From assembly GCA_012727895.1 (NCBI GenBank), contig JAAYGG010000053.1, positions 1 through 35,921 on the forward strand: 35,921 nucleotides of DNA, read 5' to 3'. Made by a program: the position numbers and the translations under genes. The DNA comes from Bacillota bacterium. GTDB lineage: Bacteria > Bacillota > UBA4882 > UBA10575. Below the pieces are notes generated by a model. That model made no database searches. It saw only the letters and a list, made by a program, of their open reading frames with translations, and was not told the origin of the DNA. Of this stretch, positions 7,895 through 16,970 are shown one piece after another (position 1 is the first letter of the stretch; each line of letters opens with the position of its first letter).

Positions 7895-7926
7895 CTAGCG
7901 GGTAAACCTTTTTTACCAGGCTGTTA

Positions 7927-9900
7927 TTACCATTGGAAATGGGCCTTGATTTTCTCCACAACCGCATCCGGGGTGAAACCAAAGTGGACGGCGAGGTCTT
8001 CCGCAGGCCCGCTTTCCCCGTAGCTTTCCATTGAAATCACCAGCCCGTCGCAGCCAACAATCCGGTACCAGGCGCAGCCGGTTCCGGCCTCAATAGCCAC
8101 CAGCGGGATACCCGTATCTCCCAGAACCTCACTGAGATAAGCAGGGTCTTGCCCAAGGAAGAGTTCCCGGCAGGGGACGGAGACTACCCGGGCCTTTTTC
8201 CCGTCCGCCGCCAACCGGTCGGCGGCATCCAAGGCCAGGGCGACTTCACTTCCGGAAGCCAGGATCACGAGGTCCGGGTCGCCGTCCGCCTCACGGATGA
8301 CGTAACCGCCGCGGGCAACACCCTCGATGGACGAACCGCTCAGTAACGGCAGTTTCTGCCTGGTTAAGATCAGCGCGGTCGGCCCGTCCGTCGTTCTTAA
8401 CGCCTGCAACCAGGCGCCGGCGGTCTCCCGGGCATCGGCCGGGCGGATGGTCTGCAACCCCGGGATGAGGCGCAAGGACTCGAGATGCTCGACGGGTTGG
8501 TGGGTCGGGCCGTCTTCCCCTACATAGAAGGAGTCATGGGTAAAGACAAAGATCACCGGCTGTTTCATGAGGGCGGCCAGGCGGATGGGGGGGCGCATAT
8601 AGTCGGCGAAGACCAGGAAGGTGGAACCGAAGGCCCGGAAACCGCCGTGCAAGGAGAGGCCGTTCATGACTGCGCCCATTGCGTGTTCCCTGACGCCAAA
8701 ATGGATGTTCCTGCCGCTGTAGTCCCCGGCTTTTACAGCTGCGGCCCCCTCGATAAAGGTCTTGGTGGAGGGGGCCAGATCCGCGGAGCCGCCCACCAAC
8801 TCCGGAACGCAGGCGGCCAGGGCGTTCAAGATTTTCCCGCCGCTGTCGCGGGTGGCGGCGGCGGAACCCTCGGCAAACTCCGGCAAACAGGATTCCAGAT
8901 CCGCCGGGAGTTCCCGGGCGAAGATCCGTTGCCACTCTTTGTGCAGGTCGGGGTAGTGCTTTGCCCAGTCCGCATAGAGTTGCTCCCAGTTGGCCCGCTT
9001 TTCCGCCCATTCCTTCTGTTTGGCGGCAAAATGATTGGCAACCTCTTCCGGTACATAAAATTCCTTATCCGCCGGCAGTCCGATAGCCTCTTTCAGGGCG
9101 GCCACATTTTCTTTGCCCAGCGGTGCGCCGTGGGCTTTGTGGCTCCCGGCCAGAGGGCTGTGTTTGGCAATGACGGTTTTGGCTATAATTAAGGATGGTT
9201 TTGTCGTCACGGCCTTTGCTTTCTCTATTGCCTGGCGGATCTGTTCCGGGTCATGCCCGTCGATTTGTTGGATGTGCCAGCCGTAGCCGGCGTAACGCTC
9301 GGCCACATTCTCAGTGAAGGCCAGTTCGGTGGAGCCTTCAATGGTAATCGTGTTGTCGTCATAGAAAACAATGAGTTTTCCCAGGCCCAAATGGCCGGCG
9401 AGGGATGAGGCTTCTGCGGTGACCCCCTCCATCAGGCAGCCGTCGCCGGCAAGAACATAAGTATAATGATTGACGATTTCGTAACCGGGGCGATTAAAAC
9501 GGGCAGCCAGCATCCTTTCGGCTAAAGCCATACCGACGGCATTGGCAAGCCCTTGCCCCAGCGGCCCGGTGGTGGTTTCGATTCCCGGGGCGGCGCCGTA
9601 TTCCGGATGACCGGCGGTCTTCGACCCCAGTTGCCGGAAACGCTCCAGTTCCTCTATGGGGAGGTCATAACCGGTCAGGTGCAGGAGGGAGTAAAGTAGT
9701 GCCGAACCATGGCCGGCGGAGAGGACAAAACGGTCCCGGTCCGGCCAGTCGGGGGCGGCCGGATCATGCCTCAGGATCTCCGAGTAGAGAACCGCCGCCA
9801 TTTCGGCAGCACCCAAAGGCAGACCAGGATGGCCGGAGTTGGCCTTTTCAACCATATCGGCGGCCAATCCCCTAATGGTATTGGCAATAGTGCTGATCAT
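7927..9900 (-). CDS. tkt: Transketolase
   Basis: Transketolase moves two-carbon units between sugar phosphates in the pentose phosphate pathway, using TPP. The 657-residue protein is full length, with [14 protein letters not shown] near the N-terminus (H24), the TPP/Mg motif GDGCLMEG...[13 protein letters not shown], the central pyrimidine-domain markers [10 protein letters not shown] and [14 protein letters not shown], the [20 protein letters not shown] loop, and a C-terminal transketolase domain. I chose ATG at 9900, preceded by AAAGGAG; an upstream frame extension lacks support. It is transcribed away from galK and stands close to the thiamine operon, whose product it needs. Confidence 0.97.
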   Translation of the reverse strand: MISTIANTIRGLAADMVEKANSGHPGLPLGAAEMAAVLYSEILRHDPAAPDWPDRDRFVLSAGHGSALLYSLLHLTGYDLPIEELERFRQLGSKTAGHPEYGAAPGIETTTGPLGQGLANAVGMALAERMLAARFNRPGYEIVNHYTYVLAGDGCLMEGVTAEASSLAGHLGLGKLIVFYDDNTITIEGSTELAFTENVAERYAGYGWHIQQIDGHDPEQIRQAIEKAKAVTTKPSLIIAKTVIAKHSPLAGSHKAHGAPLGKENVAALKEAIGLPADKEFYVPEEVANHFAAKQKEWAEKRANWEQLYADWAKHYPDLHKEWQRIFARELPADLESCLPEFAEGSAAATRDSGGKILNALAACVPELVGGSADLAPSTKTFIEGAAAVKAGDYSGRNIHFGVREHAMGAVMNGLSLHGGFRAFGSTFLVFADYMRPPIRLAALMKQPVIFVFTHDSFYVGEDGPTHQPVEHLESLRLIPGLQTIRPADARETAGAWLQALRTTDGPTALILTRQKLPLLSGSSIEGVARGGYVIREADGDPDLVILASGSEVALALDAADRLAADGKKARVVSVPCRELFLGQDPAYLSEVLGDTGIPLVAIEAGTGCAWYRIVGCDGLVISMESYGESGPAEDLAVHFGFTPDAVVEKIKAHFQW

Positions 9901-10150
9901 GGAATAATACTCCTTTCCAAAAAAAATTCTCAATGCAACTCTAGAATAATTTCGGCACCGGTTTAAAAATACCTACCATGTGGTGGAGGTTTTTCAGAAA
10001 CGAAACAAAAAAACCCAAATTACCCGGGAGAAGCAGGAAATTACAGATAGCTAAAGAAAATGTTAAGGTAAATAAAGATTTGGTTACAGGCAATGGGCGG
10101 TGGGGAACGCCCGGTCTTACCGGGTGTACAGGAGATAAGGAGGGCAAAGG
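9901..10150. other. Divergent intergenic region between tkt and galK
   Basis: No gene is visible. It must hold the leftward tkt and rightward galK promoters, but no convincing -35/-10 pair was found for either. Close to galK, GGGCG (10095-10099)/CGCCC (10108-10112) and CCCGG (10110-10114)/CCGGG (10120-10124) form two short hairpins that share bases 10110-10112 and so exclude each other. They end about 12 bases before the AAGGAGG of galK. Confidence 0.5.
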
Positions 10151-11347
10151 ATGAAAGAGGTCCAAAGAGAGGTCCAGAGTTTGCTCGGAATCTTCACGGA
10201 GGTTTTCGGGCCGGGCTCCGCCCCGGTGATTGTCCGCGCCCCCGGGAGGGTCAATCTCATTGGGGAACATACCGATTATAACGAAGGCTTTGTGCTCCCG
10301 GTGGCGGTGGACTTTTCGCTTTTTCTTGCCGCCCGGCGGCGAAAGGACCGGCAGGTTAAGGCCTACGCCGTTGATCGTGAGGAAATGGCCGCCTTTTCCC
10401 TGGAAGACCAGTTTAGCTTTGATCATAGCCACACATGGAGCAATTACCTCCAGGGGGTCCTCCGGGTCCTGCAGGAGGAGTCCGGGGAAGAACTGCCTGG
10501 AATCGAGGTGGCTTTTACCGGGAAGATCCCGCCCGGGGCGGGGCTCTCCTCCTCGGCCGCCCTGGAAGTGGCCGCCGCCTTGGCTCTCCAGGAGTTGAAT
10601 GGCCTTTCCTTTGACCGCCCGGCATTGGCCCGGATTTGCCAGCGGGCGGAGAATGAGTTCGCCGGTGTAAACTGTGGGATTATGGACCAGTTCATTTCGC
10701 TGCTGGGCAAGGCGGGACACGCCCTCTTTTTGGACTGCCGCTCCCTTGAATACCGCCAGCTCCCGCTGGAGCTTGGTGAATACCGGCTCATCCTCTGCCA
10801 AAGCGGCGTCCGGCACACGCTGGCAGATTCTGAATATAACCGGAGACGCCGGGAATGTGAAGAGGGGGTGGCCTTTTTCTCCCAGCGCTTTCCGGAGGTC
10901 AAATCCTTGCGGGATTTGACCCTGACCCAACTGGAAGCCCACCGGGAGGAGTTAAACCCCGTTATCTACCGCCGCCTCCTCCATGTACTCAGTGAAAACC
11001 TGCGGGTGGAAGAGGGCGTTGCAGCACTGGAGGCAAGGGACTTTAAGACCTTCGGGGTTCTGATGAACGCTTCCCATGATTCCCTCCGCTACCTTTACGA
11101 GGTGAGTTGCGCCGAAATTGACCTCCTGGTGGGATTGGCCCGGGAAGTGCCGGGAGTGCTTGGCACCAGGCTTACCGGCGGGGGGTTTGGCGGTAGTACT
11201 ATCAGCCTGGTGCAGGAAGGCGCCGTAGAGGATTTTTCCCGGCGGGTTTTAAACAACTACCAGCAGCAAACAGGAATTACGCCTGTATTATATGAAATAA
11301 ACCCCGCCGGCGGGGCGGAACTCATTGAGAAAGGAGAAGAAAATTGA
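10151..11347 (+). CDS. galK: Galactokinase
   Basis: GalK phosphorylates galactose at C1, the first step of the Leloir pathway. The 398-residue GHMP kinase has the galactokinase signature APGRVNLIGEHTDYNEG (about 29-45), the ATP loop PPGAGLSSSAALE, CGIMDQF with the catalytic aspartate, and the C-terminal GTRLTGGGFGGSTI. The ribosome site is AAGGAGG. The stop overlaps the galE TTG start, so the two are translationally coupled. No galT is in the window; the uridylyl transfer must come from elsewhere in the genome. Confidence 0.96.
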   Translation: MKEVQREVQSLLGIFTEVFGPGSAPVIVRAPGRVNLIGEHTDYNEGFVLPVAVDFSLFLAARRRKDRQVKAYAVDREEMAAFSLEDQFSFDHSHTWSNYLQGVLRVLQEESGEELPGIEVAFTGKIPPGAGLSSSAALEVAAALALQELNGLSFDRPALARICQRAENEFAGVNCGIMDQFISLLGKAGHALFLDCRSLEYRQLPLELGEYRLILCQSGVRHTLADSEYNRRRRECEEGVAFFSQRFPEVKSLRDLTLTQLEAHREELNPVIYRRLLHVLSENLRVEEGVAALEARDFKTFGVLMNASHDSLRYLYEVSCAEIDLLVGLAREVPGVLGTRLTGGGFGGSTISLVQEGAVEDFSRRVLNNYQQQTGITPVLYEINPAGGAELIEKGEEN

Positions 11348-12372
11348 AAATTCTGGTAACAGGAGGCGCCGGCTATATCGGCAGTCAAGTGGTATTGGAC
11401 CTCTGCCGGCGCGGGGATGAACCAGTTGTCCTGGACAACCTCAGCACAGGCCATCAGGCGGCGGTGATGCGCACGTGTGTTTCCGGCGTGCGTTTTATCC
11501 GGGGAGATGTTTCTGACCGCCCGTTGGTCGAGAGGATCCTCCAGGAAGAGGAGATTGAGGCCGTTATCCATCTGGCCGCAGACAGCCTGGTCGGCGAGTC
11601 AACGGAAGACCCGAGTAAATACTTCCGGAATAATATCAGCGGCGGGTTGACCCTGCTTGACGCAATGGTCGCCACCGGGGTAAAAAAGATCATCTTCTCT
11701 TCCACAGCCGCGGTTTACGGCGAACCTTCAACCGTACCGATTCCTGAAGACCACCCGCTGCAACCGGCCAATCCTTATGGTTTTTCCAAATTGACCTTCG
11801 AAGGGATGCTGGACGCCTATGAAAAGGCCTACGGCCTGAACTTCATTTCCCTGCGTTATTTTAATGCCGCTGGCGCCGACCCCGAGGGGAAGGTTGGCGA
11901 AGACCACCGGCCGGAGACCCATCTCATCCCGCTCTTGCTCCAGACGGCCCTGGGTTTACGGGACCGCATACAGCTTTTTGGGACCGATTACCCTACCTCT
12001 GACGGGACCTGTATCCGTGATTACATCCACGTGGCCGATCTCTCCCAAGCCCACCTGCTGGCCTTGGATGCCCTCAACCGCGGCATCGCTTCCACCGTTT
12101 ACAACCTGGGGAACGGCAACGGCTATTCCAACCGGCAGGTGATTGCCGCCGTACAGCAGGTCACCGGGGAGGAGATCCCGGTGGAGGAAGCGCCGCGCCG
12201 GCTTGGCGACCCCGCTGTCCTGGTGGCTTCATCCGAGAAGATCCGGGCGGAATTGGGTTGGCAACCCAAATACCCGCAGTTGGAGGCGATCATTGCCACC
12301 GCCTGGGAATGGCACCGCCAGCACCCCCAAGGCTACGGAGATAAACGAAACTGCTGTGAAAAAGGGGGATAA
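11344..12372 (+). CDS. galE: UDP-glucose 4-epimerase
   Basis: GalE interconverts UDP-galactose and UDP-glucose. The 342-residue short-chain dehydrogenase-type enzyme begins MKILVTGGAGYIGS, with the NAD loop G7-x2-G10-x2-G13. It has the SSTAAVYG serine segment and the catalytic Y145-x3-K149 (YGFSK), followed by LRYFNAAGADP and DGTCIRDYIHVADL substrate-binding segments. The start is a TTG that overlaps the galK TGA (TTGA), with GAGAAAGGAG upstream. Together with galK it forms a two-gene galactose unit and could also supply UDP-galactose for cell-envelope glycans. Confidence 0.96.
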   Translation: MKILVTGGAGYIGSQVVLDLCRRGDEPVVLDNLSTGHQAAVMRTCVSGVRFIRGDVSDRPLVERILQEEEIEAVIHLAADSLVGESTEDPSKYFRNNISGGLTLLDAMVATGVKKIIFSSTAAVYGEPSTVPIPEDHPLQPANPYGFSKLTFEGMLDAYEKAYGLNFISLRYFNAAGADPEGKVGEDHRPETHLIPLLLQTALGLRDRIQLFGTDYPTSDGTCIRDYIHVADLSQAHLLALDALNRGIASTVYNLGNGNGYSNRQVIAAVQQVTGEEIPVEEAPRRLGDPAVLVASSEKIRAELGWQPKYPQLEAIIATAWEWHRQHPQGYGDKRNCCEKGG

Positions 12373-12379
12373 AATAACC

Positions 12380-12408
12380 TTTCCCTTCGCAGCCGAGTAT
12401 GATATAAT
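12380..12408 (+). promoter_or_regulatory. Promoter of the cysE-cysS T-box unit
   Basis: TATAAT (12403-12408) is a perfect -10, preceded by TGA to make an extended TGaTATAAT. The -35 candidate TTTCCC at 17 bases is weak, which is usual for extended -10 promoters. It lies 8-30 bases after the galE stop. Confidence 0.65.
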
Positions 12409-12463
12409 TATCTATCATCAGGATAATGATAATAGGAATAATTCCTAAATTTTTATTTCCTGT

Positions 12464-12673
12464 TAAAGGTGAGGAAGGGGCGGCGCGCAGGCGCCGGTCA
12501 TCTCCGGTTAAGGGCAAGAGAGGGATGTCGCTGGCTGGAAGCATCCTCCCGGCGCCGGTGATGAAATGCACCCCGGAACCGGCGGGGAGAAAGGTGAGTA
12601 CCTCCGCCCGGGTTCGCCCGTTAGCGCGTGCCAAAAGCGGGGCAAACTGCCCAAGCAGAGTGGAACCGCGAAG
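12464..12673 (+). ncRNA. T-box leader, cysteine-specific
   Basis: The T-box core AGCAGAGTGGAACCGCG (12654-12670) matches the AGxGTGGxACCGCG consensus that pairs with the uncharged tRNA acceptor end. Upstream is a long stem I with an apical GGATG/CATCC hairpin. The likely specifier is TGC (Cys) at 12567-12569, after GAA-A and before A. The next genes, cysE and cysS, agree with a cysteine signal. Low cysteine would leave tRNA-Cys uncharged, favour the antiterminator and switch the operon on. The specifier assignment is inference from spacing and target genes. Confidence 0.93.
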
Positions 12674-12708
12674 AAAACCTTCGTCTCTGAGAGATGAAGG
12701 TTTTTTTG
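12674..12708 (+). terminator. T-box-controlled terminator
   Basis: AAAACCTTCGTCTC (12674-12687) pairs with GAGATGAAGGTTTT (12691-12704, one G-T pair) over a TGA loop and runs into seven or more T residues. The start of this stem follows the T-box immediately, as expected for the terminator/antiterminator switch. Confidence 0.92.
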
Positions 12709-12730
12709 TTCAACGAAAGGGGTGAGCAGC

Positions 12731-13387
12731 ATGATCTTCTCCAATCTGCGCAGTGAGATCAAGGCGGTCTTTGAACGGGATCCGGCGGCAAAAAACCTGC
12801 TGGAGGTCTTGCTTTGCTATCCCGGCCTCCATGCTTTGATTGCCCACCGGATAGCCCACTGGTTTTACCGGCGCCGTTTGTATACAATCGCCCGGATCAT
12901 CTCCCAGATCAGCCGGTTTTTCACGGGGATCGAGATCCATCCCGGCGCGAAAATCGGGAAAGGGGTTTTTATTGATCACGGGATGGGTGTGGTGATCGGG
13001 GAAACCACTGAAATCGGGGATAATGTCACCATCTACCAAGGGGTGACCCTCGGTGGTACCGGCAAGGAAAAGGGGAAACGCCACCCGACAATCGGGAATA
13101 ATGTCATCATTGCCGCCGGGGCCAAGGTCTTAGGGTCAATCACCATTGGCGACAACGCCAAAATTGGCGCCGGGGCGGTAGTGATAAAACCGGTACCGCC
13201 CAACTCTACCGTGGTCGGCGTTCCCGGCCGGGTGGTGATCCAGGACGGACGGAAGGTGGGTTTGCCCGATCTCGAACACGGAAAACTCCCCGACCCGGTG
13301 GCGGCGTTCTGTGAAGCGTTGGAGAAGCGGTTGGCGGAATTGGAAAACCGCTTGCAATCCCTGGAAAGACAGGAGCGGTCCGGTTAA
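12731..13387 (+). CDS. cysE: Serine O-acetyltransferase
   Basis: CysE acetylates serine with acetyl-CoA to give O-acetylserine, the precursor of cysteine. The 218-residue protein has the helical N-terminal region ([29 protein letters not shown]), then left-handed beta-helix hexapeptide repeats ([32 protein letters not shown] in pieces) with the catalytic histidine in FIDHGMG and [12 protein letters not shown]. The C-terminal 30 residues form a predicted short coiled coil ([16 protein letters not shown]). ATG at 12731 has AAAGGGGTG 8 bases upstream; a GTG at 12722 overlaps that site. It is the first gene after the cysteine T-box. Confidence 0.96.
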   Translation: MIFSNLRSEIKAVFERDPAAKNLLEVLLCYPGLHALIAHRIAHWFYRRRLYTIARIISQISRFFTGIEIHPGAKIGKGVFIDHGMGVVIGETTEIGDNVTIYQGVTLGGTGKEKGKRHPTIGNNVIIAAGAKVLGSITIGDNAKIGAGAVVIKPVPPNSTVVGVPGRVVIQDGRKVGLPDLEHGKLPDPVAAFCEALEKRLAELENRLQSLERQERSG

Positions 13388-13498
13388 CGAAGGACCGCCG
13401 CGGGGCGCCCCGGTTTGGCCTGCGGGAATGCCCCGGCAAGGAAAAGGAAGGCCAGAGAGAAGGAAGGAGAAGATGAGAAGAAGGAAGGAGAAACCACC

Positions 13499-14935
13499 AT
13501 GGCAATAATGGTCTACAATACAATGACCCGCAAAAAGGAAGAGTTTATCCCCAGGGAACCGGGGAAGGCTGGGATCTATTTCTGCGGGATCACCCCGTAT
13601 GATTTCGCCCATATTGGTAACGCCCGGCCCCCGGTGGTCTGGGACGTTATCCGCCGTTTCTTACGGGCCCGCGGGTACCAGGTCTTTATGGTGCAAAACA
13701 TCACCGATGTTGATGATAAAATTATCCGCCGGGCCCAGCAGGAAGGGCGGCCGCCCCTGGAACTGGCGGCGGATTATGCCCGGATCTACATGGAGGACCT
13801 GGCCGCCCTGGGCGTGGAAGAAGCCGACGTCCACCCGAAAGTCTCCGAACACATCCCGGAGATTATCCAAATGGTCGCAGGGCTTCTGGAAAAAGGCCAT
13901 GCCTATACGGTTGACGGCGACGTCTATTTTGCGGTCGAGAGTTTTCCGGACTACGGCAAGCTCTCCGGGCGTTCCCTTGACGAAATGCTGGCCGGGGCCC
14001 GGGTGGAAGTGGATGAACGTAAAAAACACCCGATGGATTTTGCCCTCTGGAAAGCGGCCAAACCCGGTGAACCCGCCTGGGAATCGCCGTGGGGCCAAGG
14101 CCGTCCCGGCTGGCATATTGAATGCTCGGCCATGTCCCTGAAGTACCTGGGACCCGGGTTTGATTTCCACGGAGGCGGGACGGACCTGATCTTCCCCCAC
14201 CACGAGAATGAACTGGCCCAGTCCGAGGCCTATACAGGAAGCAAGCCTTCTGTCCGGTACTGGCTGCATTCGGGGTTTATCACCACCGGCGGGGACAAGA
14301 TGTCGAAGTCCCTGGGGAATATTATTACCATCCGGGAGCTTTTCAAGGATTTTCCCCCGCAGGTCGTCCGTTTTTGGTTGCTGGGCACCCATTACCGGAA
14401 TCCCTTGAATATCGGCCGGCAGGAATTGGAGGCGGCCGAACGGGGCCTGGAACGGCTGGAGACCGCCTGGAATAACTGGCGCCACCTGCTGACGCAGGAG
14501 GCCGGGGGTGGAGCGGAGAACGGTGCCGGCCGCATACGGGAACTGGCTGCGGAGAGCAGGGAACGGTTCATCGCCGCAATGGAGGATGATTTTAACACCG
14601 CCGCCGCCCTCGGCGTCCTCTACGAACTGGTCCGCGAGGTGAATAAATGGTCGCTGGCGCCGGGCTTTACTTTGAACGCAGCGGCGAAAGAAGGCTTGCA
14701 GGAGGCTGTGGCCGTGCTGGAAGAGGGCGGGGAGATCCTTGGCCTCCGTTTCGGGAAAGCTCAGGCCGCCGCGGCCGGCCTCGGCGACGAGGAGATCGAA
14801 GCAATGCTGGCCAGGAGGGAAGAGGCGCGCCGGGAGAAGAATTTCCGGTTAGCCGACGAGATCCGGGAAAAGCTTAAAGCCCACGGGGTAATCATCGAAG
14901 ACACCCCGCAGGGACCCCGCTGGCGGCGGGGGTAA
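13499..14935 (+). CDS. cysS: Cysteinyl-tRNA synthetase
   Basis: This class I synthetase charges tRNA-Cys. The 478-residue protein has zinc-ligand C29 in CGITPYD, the HIGH-type motif H38-I-G-N, the zinc motif WHIECSAM, GGGTDLIFPHHENE, and KMSKS (about 267-271). The C-terminal helical anticodon-binding region ends in PRWRRG. ATG at 13499 follows AAGGAAGGAG with 8 bases of spacing; longer in-frame extensions run through a polypurine linker. The 111 bases before it are GA-rich with a CGGGGCGCCCCG palindrome. It shares the T-box with cysE. Confidence 0.97.
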   Translation: MAIMVYNTMTRKKEEFIPREPGKAGIYFCGITPYDFAHIGNARPPVVWDVIRRFLRARGYQVFMVQNITDVDDKIIRRAQQEGRPPLELAADYARIYMEDLAALGVEEADVHPKVSEHIPEIIQMVAGLLEKGHAYTVDGDVYFAVESFPDYGKLSGRSLDEMLAGARVEVDERKKHPMDFALWKAAKPGEPAWESPWGQGRPGWHIECSAMSLKYLGPGFDFHGGGTDLIFPHHENELAQSEAYTGSKPSVRYWLHSGFITTGGDKMSKSLGNIITIRELFKDFPPQVVRFWLLGTHYRNPLNIGRQELEAAERGLERLETAWNNWRHLLTQEAGGGAENGAGRIRELAAESRERFIAAMEDDFNTAAALGVLYELVREVNKWSLAPGFTLNAAAKEGLQEAVAVLEEGGEILGLRFGKAQAAAAGLGDEEIEAMLARREEARREKNFRLADEIREKLKAHGVIIEDTPQGPRWRRG

Positions 14936-14961
14936 GGCCTTACTTTCTTTGATAAATTTTT

Positions 14962-14987
14962 CTTTTCCGGTTTCCGGAAGGGGTTTT
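14962..14987 (+). terminator. Probable terminator after cysS
   Basis: CTTTTCCGG pairs with CCGGAAGGG (two G-T pairs) over a TTT loop, followed by GTTTT. The T tract is short, so this is only a candidate. The remaining bases to 15096 show a small GTGCC/GGCAC hairpin near 15015-15040 and no clear promoter. Confidence 0.45.
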
Positions 14988-15096
14988 GCGGGAAAGAGGC
15001 GAAGTAAATAAGACGTGCCTACCGGATTGACCGGCACTGGACGTAAAGGCGCCCACGTGTTTATCCGGTTTATGCTTGTAACTTAAGAACAAAGAG

Positions 15097-16161
15097 ATGA
15101 AAGATGTGGGTAAGACAAGGATTATCAAGATCGACGCAGAAAAACCGGAAGAGGTTTATTTGCGGGAAGCCGCAGCCATCCTGCGGGAGGGGGGCCTGGT
15201 GGCTTTCCCCACAGAAACCGTTTACGGGCTTGGCGCCGCGGTCACCCGCCCGCAAGCCATTCAACGGGTCTATGCTGTCAAAGGACGGCCGGCGGATAAC
15301 CCCCTAATCGTTCATCTCGATTCTTACAGGCGGCTACCGGCGGTGGCTGCGGAAATCCCTCCTGCCGCCCGCGTTTTGGCCGAAAAATTCTGGCCCGGCC
15401 CGCTCACCATGGTCCTGCCGAAAAAAGCAACGATCCCGGCGGAGGTCTCCGCCGGCCTGCCCACAGTGGCCGTACGGGTACCCGATCATTTGGTGGCCCT
15501 CCGCCTGTTGGAACTGGCCGGGGTACCGGTGGCGGCGCCCAGCGCCAACCTTTCGGGCCGGCCGAGTCCCACCCTGGGCAGGCATGTGGCCGAAGATCTG
15601 GACGGCCTGGTAGAAATGATTTTGGATGCCGGGCCCACCGGGGTAGGCGTCGAATCGACTGTCCTGGATTTAACCGGCCCAACCCCGCGGATCCTCCGCC
15701 CGGGCGGTGTTACCCGGGAAATGCTCGAAGAGGTCTTTGGCGTTGGAGGTGTGGAGGAGCCCGACCCGGCGCTGATGGAATCCGGGCGGCCGCTGGCGCC
15801 GGGGATGAAATACCGGCATTATGCGCCTAAAGCCCCTCTATATTTAATAGTGGGCGAACCGGCCAGGGTCAACCGGTATATCAAGGAACGCCTGGCCGTG
15901 GAAGGAAAGGCCCGGCGGAAATCTGCGGTCCTGGCTTATGAAGAAGACCGGGATTATTTCCCGGAAGGGCTCTTTTTTTCCCTGGGCGAAAGGAATAAAC
16001 CAGAGGAAGCCGCGGAGCGGCTCTTTTCCCTGTTGCGTGCCTGTGATGAAGCAGGGGCGGAGTCGATTTACGCCGCCGCCCCTTCCCGTACCGGATTGGG
16101 AAGGGCTGTCTTTAACCGTCTTTGGAAAGCGGCCGGGGGGAATGTGGTGGAAGTGGGATGA
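15097..16161 (+). CDS. tsaC: L-threonylcarbamoyladenylate synthase (Sua5 type)
   Basis: The enzyme makes threonylcarbamoyl-AMP from threonine, bicarbonate and ATP for the universal tRNA t6A37 modification. The 354-residue protein is the long Sua5 form. Residues about 15-210 are the YrdC domain (GGLVAFPTETVYGLGA, VKGRPADNPLIVHL, PGPLTMVL, APSANLSGRPSPT, ESTVLDLTG, ILRPGGVT). After the PLAPGMKYRHYAPKAPL linker comes the C-terminal Sua5 domain. The ATG has only a weak AAAGAG upstream. Its stop overlaps the next start (ATGA). Linkage to an arginine phosphatase and rpiB matches the B. subtilis ywlC-ywlE-ywlF order. Confidence 0.94.
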   Translation: MKDVGKTRIIKIDAEKPEEVYLREAAAILREGGLVAFPTETVYGLGAAVTRPQAIQRVYAVKGRPADNPLIVHLDSYRRLPAVAAEIPPAARVLAEKFWPGPLTMVLPKKATIPAEVSAGLPTVAVRVPDHLVALRLLELAGVPVAAPSANLSGRPSPTLGRHVAEDLDGLVEMILDAGPTGVGVESTVLDLTGPTPRILRPGGVTREMLEEVFGVGGVEEPDPALMESGRPLAPGMKYRHYAPKAPLYLIVGEPARVNRYIKERLAVEGKARRKSAVLAYEEDRDYFPEGLFFSLGERNKPEEAAERLFSLLRACDEAGAESIYAAAPSRTGLGRAVFNRLWKAAGGNVVEVG

Positions 16162-16919
16162 AAAACCGGCGCAGGTTTTTGCCAAAATCCATAATGGGCC
16201 TGGCGATATTGGGGGTCTGGTGCGGGGTGTTTTTTTTCGTCCTGCTTTTTCCAGAAGCAGCGGACTCTGCCGGCGAAAACACCTTTACCCGGGAAACCCT
16301 CTATTACCGGGTTTCCGTCAAAGGTATCCCCGTCGGGGAACAGATCTTCCGGGTGGTAGGGGAAGCCACCTACGAAGGGCATCTGGTTTATTGCATCCAA
16401 ACCGAATTACGGAGCTACCCCGCGATCTCCTTCCTTTTTCGCTATAGGGAGAAGGGCCTGCTTTACCTGGATAAAGAAGGACTCTTCCCCAGGTACTCCT
16501 TGCGGGAAATTGAAGACCAGCGCCGGGAGAGAAAAGAGGAAACCTTTTTTTACCCGGAAAAAGGCGAAATAATCCATAGAACCACGGAAAACGGTAAGAA
16601 AACCGAGAAGACCTATGCCTCGCCGGAAGCCTTTTGCTTGGACAACCTCTCCCTCGTTTATTATTTACGGACACGCCCATGGGAGAAGGGGGAAAAGACC
16701 TTCTTTTTCCTGACTGTAAGCGGGCCGGTGGAGGTTGAATACTCCTATCTGGGCCGGGAAAGGGTGGAAACGCCGCTCCGGAGGTTTATCACGGATAAAA
16801 TCGACGACCCCGTATCCCGGATTACCGTCTGGTTTTCCAGGGATGAAAAGAGTTATCCGGTGAAGATCGTAGTCCAGAATGCCGGCACCATCATCTCACT
16901 TTTGGTGAAAATAGAATAG
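16158..16919 (+). CDS. DUF3108-type exported protein
   Basis: The 253-residue protein has a basic N-terminus (MKNRRR) and a hydrophobic segment at about 12-32, a signal peptide or anchor. The remainder is beta-rich (LYYRVSVKGIPVGEQIFRV, YCIQTELRSYPAISFLFRYREK, DKIDDPVSRITVWFSRDEKSYPVKIVV), which fits the DUF3108 family, whose members are envelope proteins of unknown function. It overlaps tsaC by 4 bases and is followed 51 bases on by the phosphatase-RpiB gene. Its insertion between sua5 and ywlE-like genes differs from the usual gene order. A lipid- or envelope-related role is only a guess. Confidence 0.75.
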   Translation: MKNRRRFLPKSIMGLAILGVWCGVFFFVLLFPEAADSAGENTFTRETLYYRVSVKGIPVGEQIFRVVGEATYEGHLVYCIQTELRSYPAISFLFRYREKGLLYLDKEGLFPRYSLREIEDQRRERKEETFFYPEKGEIIHRTTENGKKTEKTYASPEAFCLDNLSLVYYLRTRPWEKGEKTFFFLTVSGPVEVEYSYLGRERVETPLRRFITDKIDDPVSRITVWFSRDEKSYPVKIVVQNAGTIISLLVKIE

Positions 16920-16970
16920 GCAAACACTGTTAATCTCCCCGTGTTTGGCCGTATTTGGAGGAGGCTGGGT

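Noticed and set aside
15001-15096. tRNA-like or riboswitch-like fold upstream of tsaC
   Set aside because: Short GTGCC/GGCAC and CCGG stems only; no cloverleaf, T-loop or aptamer consensus.
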